DNA of 20,320 bases from IMG/VR virus record IMGVR_UViG_3300035698_002139, positions 1 through 20,320 of that record; one strand, given 5' to 3'. The stretch comes from a virus. The notes under the pieces are model-generated. The model was not told the DNA's origin, did not search any database, and was given only the letters and a program-made list of their open reading frames with translations. Both the position numbers and the translations under genes were made by a program. The first letter of the stretch is position 1. Each line of letters opens with the position of its first letter. Positions 1 through 3,602 of the stretch are shown piece by piece.

Positions 1-21
1 ATAGCTTTTTCTAGTTTTCAT
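1..21 (-). CDS. Start of a small leftward gene, cut by window edge
   Basis: Only seven codons are visible (MKTRKSY). The start ATG overlaps the TGA stop of the upstream gene (18-233) as ATGA. A GAGGG sequence lies nine bases before the ATG, the same arrangement seen at the two preceding gene junctions of this leftward operon. This context is the only support. The product cannot be judged. Confidence 0.4.
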
Positions 22-233
22 GCGCTTGGCCCTCGGGTTGCCATAAACTCATCTATGACCTTGGCGGCGTGGGCTGCGCCGTCCGCTTTTCCCTGCATAA
101 AGTCCGCATGGGTGCGCGGGTTGTCAGTGGGGCTGTATGGACACCGCCCGCCAATGATATTGCTTGACCAGCCCAGAGCGTAAGCGTAGGACTTACCAGC
201 GTGTGTCACGGTACCAAATGATATTGTTTTCAT
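18..233 (-). CDS. Hypothetical small protein (71 aa), third gene of leftward operon
   Basis: Function not recognised. The start was placed at the second in-frame ATG (MKTISFGTV) because a strong AGGAGGG sits nine bases before it. An upstream in-frame ATG at 251 would place that Shine-Dalgarno sequence inside the coding region. The upstream gene's TAA stop lies a few bases before this ATG, so translation is probably coupled. The protein is soluble-looking, with a Gly/Ser-rich middle, two cysteines at most, and an Ala-rich helical C-terminus (HADFMQGKADGAAHAAKVIDEF). It has no signal peptide or membrane segment. Its place in a run of tiny phage genes suggests an early or host-takeover accessory role, which is inference only. 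Confidence 0.6.
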   Translation of the reverse strand: MKTISFGTVTHAGKSYAYALGWSSNIIGGRCPYSPTDNPRTHADFMQGKADGAAHAAKVIDEFMATRGPSA

Positions 234-237
234 GGCC

Positions 238-546
238 TTAGCCCTCCTCATTGTATAGTGTGTACGTGAGCGCGGGGCTAAGGTGGTTTAGTATGTCTGC
301 CACTATTTGCGCATCCCCTTGGGTGGTGTAACCGTTCTGTATTACTACCGTACCTTCCGGCGCGGGGAGGGTGTGGTAAACCTCGTGGTATGTGGTGTTG
401 TCTATTGTGTAGCTCCGCGGTTGCCAACCCTGCAGTGTCAGTATGTTGAAGGTGCTTAGCCCCATGGACTCAGACTCCTCCTGGTGATCGGCTAGGTAGT
501 CTGCCCAGTAGGCTATAGTGTCTGCTGCTTGTTGTATTGTTGTCAT
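238..546 (-). CDS. Hypothetical small acidic protein (102 aa), paralogue of 551-841 product
   Basis: Function not recognised. The start ATG follows a GGAGGG element formed by the last codons of the upstream gene, whose TAA lies four bases before this ATG. The C-terminus (LNHLSPALTYTLYNEEG) matches that of the upstream product (LNTLSPPLTFTHYRTWEG), and both begin with MT and a short amphipathic helix rich in Ala and Trp/Tyr. The two are probably ancient tandem duplicates. The protein has no membrane segment or signal peptide and its middle is rich in beta-prone residues. The last codons, GAG GGC TAA, double as the ribosome-binding site of the next gene. Confidence 0.7.
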   Translation of the reverse strand: MTTIQQAADTIAYWADYLADHQEESESMGLSTFNILTLQGWQPRSYTIDNTTYHEVYHTLPAPEGTVVIQNGYTTQGDAQIVADILNHLSPALTYTLYNEEG

Positions 547-550
547 GTCG

Positions 551-841
551 TTAGCCCTCCCAGGTGCGGTAGTGGGTGAATGTTAGCGGCGGGCTGAGTG
601 TGTTCAGGGCCAGCACTGCTAGCTCAGCCTCGTCACGGTTGCTGGTGTCCAGGTCGGCGTATACCATGTAGGCTTCACCACCTGTGTAGTGCACAATGTC
701 ATACACCCCAGCTTGGTCATCCAGGTCTACGTACCACTGCGTGAGGGCTAGTTCTCCGCACTTCACAACTCTACCAGCGGGCCGGTTACCCTGCGCCGTA
801 CGCCATTCTTCTGTGAACTTTGCTATGTCATGTATTGTCAT
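551..841 (-). CDS. Hypothetical small acidic protein (96 aa), first gene of leftward operon
   Basis: Function not recognised. A longer reading starts at 898, but GGAG lies eight bases before the ATG at 841. The product from 841 (MTIHDIAKFTEEW) also aligns in length with its paralogue encoded at 238-546, so 841 was chosen. The conserved part is the C-terminal 30 residues, which end LSPPLTFTHY. The middle is acidic (YVDLDDQAGVYDIVHY) and beta-prone. The gene heads a coupled leftward operon. Its upstream DNA (about 940-1280) carries repeated TGTACCC sites and a 19-bp repeat that could control it. The small size and duplicated organisation are typical of phage accessory genes, and no enzyme motif is visible. 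Confidence 0.7.
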   Translation of the reverse strand: MTIHDIAKFTEEWRTAQGNRPAGRVVKCGELALTQWYVDLDDQAGVYDIVHYTGGEAYMVYADLDTSNRDEAELAVLALNTLSPPLTFTHYRTWEG

Positions 842-939
842 TTTTGTAGCTCCGTAATGGGCCGGCATTATTGCCCCCACAACCCCTACTTTACCCAAGA
901 CTAGTATGATAGCAAGGCCCGTGCAGTAATGATTTTGGG

Positions 940-1277
940 TGTACCCTAAGGGGGGTACGGGGGGTGTCTATGTACCTCACACTGAGGTTTAGTAGGGTAT
1001 TGTACCCCGTTAAAACGGGATGTTAGCCTGTTTACACTCCTTAGTGGGAACTATACACTCGTTGTTAAGGGTGGTGTAACCTATTGATAGCCTTGTTTGT
1101 AACCTATTGATAGCCTATTGTTTGCATTCGTTAGCTTCCAGCTAAGTGCTTGTTTTACTTAGGGGATTTGTACCGTGTACCCTATTGTACCCTATTATAA
1201 CTACTAATTGATATTATTATATATATGGTATATGTGGCCACAAAGTTAGGGTAATTATGGCGGTACACGGGGGTACA
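940..1277. promoter_or_regulatory. Cluster of TGTACCC motifs upstream of the leftward operon
   Basis: The heptamer TGTACCC occurs on the plus strand at 940-946, 1001-1007, 1176-1182 and 1186-1192, and on the minus strand (as GGGTACA) at 1271-1277. The 1176 and 1186 copies are an exact tandem TGTACCCTAT with a 10-bp period, one helical turn. At 941-958 a GTACCC/GGGTAC inverted repeat encloses six bases, and at 995-1007 GGGTA-TTG-TACCC forms another dyad. Such spacing fits binding sites for a repressor, activator or replication initiator. The rest of the 842-1328 gap is AT-richer DNA with no convincing gene. Confidence 0.5.
1075..1116. repeat. 19-bp direct repeat pair (iteron-like)
   Basis: TGTAACCTATTGATAGCCT occurs perfectly at 1075-1093 and again at 1098-1116, a 23-bp period. 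It lies inside the TGTACCC cluster in a non-coding gap. Perfect, closely spaced direct repeats in phage intergenic DNA often bind a replication initiator or regulator. No initiator gene is in this window. Confidence 0.65.
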
Positions 1278-1328
1278 GGGCGATTTTACCTTACAGCTTC
1301 CCGAAGTTTTAGTGCAGTCTAAGACTCC

Positions 1329-1397
1329 ACGCCCTCCGCGCCCTCCGCTCCGCGCCCTCCGCGCCCTCCGCTCCGCGCCCTCCGCGCCCTCCGCTCC
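1329..1397. repeat. GC-rich 23-bp tandem repeat, three copies
   Basis: Three consecutive 23-bp units (1329-1351, 1352-1374, 1375-1397) are built from CGCCCTCCG blocks, each ending CTCC. Only the first base of the first unit differs. The C-rich strand lacks stops in several frames, which generates long spurious open frames on both strands. There are no unique spacers, so it is not a CRISPR array. It is probably a slippage-prone simple repeat. Confidence 0.8.
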
Positions 1398-1475
1398 ACG
1401 CCCCCAATCAAGAGGCCACGCCCTCCGTAAAACCTCACAAATGGGGACTCCTCCGTGCGGCGGGCGGAGCCCCCA

Positions 1476-1528
1476 GCCTCCAGCCCCGAGCCCCAAGCCC
1501 CGAGTACGGAGCCCCGAGTACGGAGCCC
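1476..1528. repeat. GC-rich 14-bp repeat tract, left copy
   Basis: CGAGTACGGAGCCC is repeated exactly at 1501-1514 and 1515-1528. It is preceded by degenerate CCCCGAG/CCCCAAG words from about 1480. The words are the reverse complement of the CTCGGGGCTTGG repeat at 2682-2737, so related repeats sit in opposite orientation on either side of the 2019-2492 gene. The tract is not convincingly coding. Confidence 0.6.
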
Positions 1529-1561
1529 CCAGATCCACAGACTGAGCACCGAGGGCAGAAA

Positions 1562-1651
1562 ATGGAGTGTATCGAATTTACCAACGAAGTCTTTACACTC
1601 ACGCTCTGTGCCCTCAGGACTCTGCCGAGGCCACCGAGTCCTGAGTCCTGA
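1562..1651 (+). CDS. Possible mini-protein (29 aa), first of a tandem related pair
   Basis: The short frame begins MECIEFTNEV and runs to TGA after a Pro/Ser-rich tail. A GAGGG sequence lies a few bases before the ATG. The next mini-ORF (1674-1772) begins MEFIEFPNEV, and the similarity continues to residue 19 (ALR). Many amino-acid differences between the two are conservative (L/V, F/L, T/S), and several nucleotide changes are silent. This mildly favours translation, but third positions are not overwhelmingly variable and the minus strand also has an open frame. It could equally be a duplicated non-coding repeat. Confidence 0.25.
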   Translation: MECIEFTNEVFTLTLCALRTLPRPPSPES

Positions 1652-1673
1652 GTCCCCAGAGTCATAGAGGAAA

Positions 1674-1772
1674 ATGGAGTTCATCGAATTTCCCAACGAG
1701 GTACTCAGCGTCCCGGTCTCCGCCCTGCGGGCTCGGGGCTCGTCGGGGCTCGTCGGGGCTCGTCACGCTTAG
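1674..1772 (+). CDS. Possible mini-protein (32 aa), second of a tandem related pair
   Basis: The frame begins MEFIEFPNEVLSVPVSALR and ends in a Gly/Arg/Ser tail encoded by the 10-bp repeat at 1733-1762. AGAGG lies four bases before the ATG. It repeats the first 19 codons of the 1562-1651 frame in diverged form. The low-complexity tails suggest GC-rich repeats have grown into the 3' ends of both frames. No function is recognised. See 1562-1651 for the coding case and its weakness. Confidence 0.25.
   Translation: MEFIEFPNEVLSVPVSALRARGSSGLVGARHA
1733..1762. repeat. 10-bp tandem repeat, three copies
   Basis: TCGGGGCTCG is repeated three times without error (1733-1742, 1743-1752, 1753-1762). 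It belongs to the same CGGGGCT word family as the other GC-rich repeats of this region. It lies in the 3' half of the possible mini-ORF 1674-1772. Confidence 0.8.
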
Positions 1773-1897
1773 CACAAATGTGCGCAAAAGGCAAGCAAAA
1801 ATAAAAAATAAATAACTTGCTAAACCGGGGTGCGGTGTGCTAGGCAAACGCGGGCTAAGTGCCAAACGCCTAGCACGTAGGTGGGTCAACATGCAAC

Positions 1898-1928
1898 ATA
1901 AATAAATGGTAATAATACCATTATTTAT
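1898..1928. promoter_or_regulatory. AT-rich imperfect palindrome
   Basis: AATGGTA-ATAA-TACCATT (1905-1922) is a perfect 7-bp inverted repeat. With one bulged A at 1904 the pairing extends six further base pairs to 1898 and 1928. It lies just upstream of a promoter-like element (1941-1969) in an AT-rich island between GC-rich repeats, so it may be an operator or an unwinding element. There is no T-run on the plus-strand side typical of a terminator for an upstream gene. Confidence 0.5.
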
Positions 1929-1940
1929 TTTGCTAAATAC

Positions 1941-1969
1941 TTGCGCTACGTAGTGCTATACCCTACTAT
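1941..1969 (+). promoter_or_regulatory. Promoter-like element TTGCGC-N17-TACTAT
   Basis: TTGCGC (1941-1946) and TACTAT (1964-1969) are separated by exactly 17 bases, a sigma-70-like arrangement, about 50 bases before the ATG at 2019. Elements of the same form, TTGCNN-N17-TACTAT, precede the terminase operon (2756-2784) and the capsid gene (8453-8481), which supports a shared promoter class. Confidence 0.5.
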
Positions 1970-2018
1970 ATATACATGCCAAGCAATTATGCGGGGCATA
2001 AACCAAAGGTAACTTACC

Positions 2019-2492
2019 ATGGCACAAGTAAAGGCAAGCACCAAGCAAGCAACCCCCAACACTGCCAAGCGTGGCCAAGCCACCAAGCAAGCGGCACCCG
2101 TAGCCAGCACGCGCACCTACCCAACACTGCCCAATGGCTTTGTGTGCCATGGCCAGCTTAACCAACAAGGGCAGCCCAGCAACGTAGCGGCAAGCACGGC
2201 CATGTTTGCCACCCCGCGCACGTTGGGTGTTACGCCAAGCGTGGGCATACCAAGCGGCGCACTGCCCGTAGTACTGTGCCCCGCACAGCCCAGCATGGGT
2301 GCCAAGTACACTAGCGCTTATGCCGTAATACAGGCAGCCTTTACGGCGGCCCAAGCACAGCACGGCAAGGCTGTTACCGCGGCCCAAGTACAGGCGCACT
2401 GTGCCCCATGGCCGGCAGCACGGCCCAAGGCTAACAGCGCATGGCGGCATGTAGTGCGCACGTTGGGTGTTGCTTGGCAGCCCACAGCCTAG
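2019..2492 (+). CDS. Hypothetical Ala/Gln-rich protein (157 aa)
   Basis: Function not recognised. The start ATG has AAGG eight bases upstream and a promoter-like element ending at 1969. The N-terminal 35 residues are basic and low-complexity (Lys, Gln, Thr, Ala), so probably disordered. The C-terminal 60 residues look folded and helical (YTSAYAVIQAAFTAAQAQHGKAVTAAQVQAHC, ending NSAWRHVVRTLGVAW). The peptide RTLGV occurs twice, encoded by a 16-bp direct repeat (CGCACGTTGGGTGTTG-like, near 2217 and 2457). The DNA is rich in CCAAGC and GCAAGC words unlike the downstream virion genes, which suggests separate origin or strong mutational bias. A slightly longer open frame exists on the opposite strand (1956-2495), but it is Cys/Leu/Gly-rich and less protein-like. 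The gene is followed at once by tandem hairpins. It could be a DNA-binding accessory protein, but no motif proves that. Confidence 0.55.
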   Translation: MAQVKASTKQATPNTAKRGQATKQAAPVASTRTYPTLPNGFVCHGQLNQQGQPSNVAASTAMFATPRTLGVTPSVGIPSGALPVVLCPAQPSMGAKYTSAYAVIQAAFTAAQAQHGKAVTAAQVQAHCAPWPAARPKANSAWRHVVRTLGVAWQPTA

Positions 2493-2588
2493 CAACTTGG
2501 CACGGTGTTTGCCCTAGCAAGCACCGTGCCAACTAGCACCGTATAGCAACTTGGCACGGGTTTTGCCCTAGCAAGCCCCGTGCCAAGT
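2490..2588. repeat. Two tandem long hairpins (43-bp direct repeat of an inverted repeat)
   Basis: Hairpin 1 pairs TTGGCACGGTG (2497-2507) with CACCGTGCCAA (2522-2532). Hairpin 2 pairs ACTTGGCACGGG (2549-2560) with CCCGTGCCAAGT (2577-2588). Each loop contains the same inner TTGC-CCTA-GCAA hairpin. The two 43-bp copies (2490-2532 and 2545-2586) differ at three positions. One pair of changes is compensatory: T2506-A2523 becomes G2560-C2577. That argues for selection on the folded form, as RNA or as cruciform DNA. Hairpin 1 begins directly after the stop of the 2019 gene, but neither stem is followed directly by a T-run, so a simple terminator is not the obvious reading. Packaging site, protein-bound dyad or processed RNA are alternatives. 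Confidence 0.75.
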
Positions 2589-2610
2589 ACCCCGCCCGAC
2601 GATTTAAAAT

Positions 2611-2624
2611 AAAAAAATTTTTTT
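2611..2624. other. A7T7 block
   Basis: Seven A residues are followed by seven T residues, a perfect 14-bp palindrome inside an AT-rich stretch (about 2601-2650) between GC-rich DNA. Such tracts bend DNA and melt easily. It lies 22 bases after the second long hairpin and could serve as a distant bidirectional T-run, but the gap is too long for a standard intrinsic terminator. Confidence 0.6.
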
Positions 2625-2681
2625 GCCGTCCCATTCATCCGTAGATTTTTTCTGAATTTCAGAAGCCCTGAGCCACGGAGG

Positions 2682-2737
2682 GCTCGGGGCTTGGAGCTCG
2701 GGGCTTGGAGCTCAGGGCTTGGAGTAGGGGGCTTGAC
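2682..2737. repeat. 14-bp tandem repeat, three and a half copies
   Basis: GCTCGGGGCTTGGA occurs at 2682-2695 and 2696-2709, with one change at 2710-2723, followed by a decayed fourth unit. It ends in a TTGACGC doublet (2733-2745). The core CTCGGGGCTTGG is the inverse of words near 1490-1505, so this tract and 1476-1528 flank the 2019 gene in opposite orientations. Confidence 0.75.
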
Positions 2738-2755
2738 GCTTGACGCGTGGGGCTA

Positions 2756-2784
2756 TTGCCAAGTACCGCGCCCCCTGTTACTAT
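2756..2784 (+). promoter_or_regulatory. Promoter-like element TTGCCA-N17-TACTAT before terminase operon
   Basis: TTGCCA (2756-2761, five of six matches to the sigma-70 -35 consensus) and TACTAT (2779-2784) are 17 bases apart. Transcription would begin near 2790-2792, on the start codon at 2791. TACTATGAGT (2779-2788) is shared with the element upstream of the capsid gene (8476-8485). The 16 bases from 2758 nearly repeat those from 2583 (GCCAAGTACC, C or G, CGCCC). Confidence 0.5.
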
Positions 2785-2790
2785 GAGTAA

Positions 2791-3126
2791 ATGAAAGAAG
2801 ATGCGCAAGTAGTAGAAGCTGAGATCATAGACATCAGCACTTGGCAACAGCGGCTCAACGACGTAGCTGCCGAACAGACTGACTCACAAATACAGCTCCC
2901 CGCTAAAATTAAGAACCGTAGGGTCAACCGTGAGGAAGTAGCCAACGCTTTTCTCACCTCCTTTGAGATGGTTGGGGGCGTCCCCCGATTGGCCATGTGG
3001 GCGGACGAGAACTACAGCGACTTCATGCGCATCTTTGGACGGCTTCTCCCCAAAGAGTCAGTCCACCTACACGACGGCGAGGTCACTATACACCACGCCG
3101 TGGCCCCCAGTAAGTTAGACGAGTGA
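2791..3126 (+). CDS. Probable terminase small subunit / DNA-packaging protein (111 aa)
   Basis: The product opens the packaging module, two genes upstream of the large terminase. Its central segment (about residues 50-85, VANAFLTSFEMVGGVPRLAMWADENYSDFMRIFGRLLP) is of a type found in proteins encoded next to podovirus large terminases, and is probably helical. Small terminases recognise the packaging site and load the large subunit. The N-terminal 30 residues are acidic and probably flexible. No classical helix-turn-helix can be pointed to, so the assignment rests mostly on position and this segment. There is no Shine-Dalgarno sequence before the ATG, and the -10-like TACTAT ends only six bases upstream, so the mRNA may be leaderless. 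Confidence 0.6.
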   Translation: MKEDAQVVEAEIIDISTWQQRLNDVAAEQTDSQIQLPAKIKNRRVNREEVANAFLTSFEMVGGVPRLAMWADENYSDFMRIFGRLLPKESVHLHDGEVTIHHAVAPSKLDE

Positions 3127-3135
3127 GGTAGCACT

Positions 3136-3426
3136 ATGTTCTTAGGATCACTAGCAAAACGAGCAGGCGGGCTGCTAGCCCGCAGGGCGCGGTCCCTGGC
3201 AGGCCGAGCACAGAAGACCAAGCGGCAGCTCACAGGACAGCAGGCCAGTAGCGGCCTGATGGCCTCCACCGCTATGACATTTTCCAAGCCCCACGGGCAC
3301 AGCTCATGCGGCAAGGCGCAATACAAGTCGCTGGAGTGTAAGGCAAAGAGTATCGCCAAGCAGGGCGGCGGCTACACCAAACGTCAACAGAAGTACGTAG
3401 ACTGGCTTGAAACAGGGAGAATGTAA
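3136..3426 (+). CDS. Hypothetical basic protein (96 aa)
   Basis: Function not recognised. The start is well placed, with GAGGT seven bases upstream, nine bases after the previous stop. The protein is strongly basic. The N-terminal 35 residues are an Arg/Ala/Leu helix (AKRAGGLLARRARSLAGRAQ) that could bind nucleic acid or a membrane surface. The middle has Cys, His and Gly (HGHSSCGKAQYKSLECKAK), and the C-terminus is rich in Lys and Gln (YTKRQQKYVDWLETGRM). Its stop overlaps the next start as TAATG. Lying between two packaging genes, it may assist DNA recognition or packaging. An alternative is that it, rather than the 2791 product, is the small terminase. Confidence 0.7.
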   Translation: MFLGSLAKRAGGLLARRARSLAGRAQKTKRQLTGQQASSGLMASTAMTFSKPHGHSSCGKAQYKSLECKAKSIAKQGGGYTKRQQKYVDWLETGRM

Positions 3427-3602
3427 TGACTGAACACACCACCCCCGCGCACGTTAAGTCCCCCGCCATCGCCGCAGGTGACTCTTTTTACCGCTGTCTC
3501 GTAACGGGAGCGGAATGGCAAGACGACTGGGACGAGAACGAAGACCCCGTGCAAGAGCCGTGGCTAGATGAGAATGGCGACGAGGTGCCGCGCCCCGAAT
3601 GA
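3426..3602 (+). CDS. Hypothetical acidic mini-protein (58 aa)
   Basis: Function not recognised. The gene is supported by tight coupling on both sides: its ATG overlaps the upstream TAA (TAATG) and its TGA overlaps the terminase ATG (ATGA). With it included there is no gap between 3136 and 4930. The product is very acidic, with a C-terminal half of repeated Asp/Glu/Trp/Pro (WQDDWDENEDPVQEPWLDEN). The N-terminus is Thr/Pro/Ala-rich, with one Cys in SFYRCLVTGAEW. The upstream neighbour is strongly basic, so the two could associate electrostatically, which is inference. It is too short for many automated gene callers. Confidence 0.7.
   Translation: MTEHTTPAHVKSPAIAAGDSFYRCLVTGAEWQDDWDENEDPVQEPWLDENGDEVPRPE

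Noticed and set aside
1329-1397. CRISPR-like tandem repeats
   Set aside because: The 23-bp units are contiguous with no unique spacers, and no cas genes are present.
1182-1892. Several overlapping open frames of 70-125 codons on both strands
   Set aside because: They arise because the GC-rich 23-, 14- and 10-bp repeats lack stop codons in many frames. Products are low-complexity Pro/Arg/Ser/Gly, starts lack ribosome sites, and frames conflict with one another.
1976-2161. 61-codon forward frame starting where the 1941-1969 promoter would begin transcription
   Set aside because: It overlaps the longer 2019 gene out of frame and has low-complexity content, so it is probably chance. It is worth revisiting only if leaderless transcription is confirmed.
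1956-2495. 179-codon open frame opposite the 2019 gene
   Set aside because: It is rich in Cys, Leu and Gly from reverse-complement CAAGC words, runs through the opposing promoter and lacks a ribosome site. The forward frame has a promoter, AAGG and a protein-like C-terminus.
2497-2624. Standard intrinsic terminator for the 2019 gene
   Set aside because: The hairpins are followed by mixed sequence. The nearest T-run is 30 bases after the second stem. They may still slow polymerase but do not fit the usual pattern.
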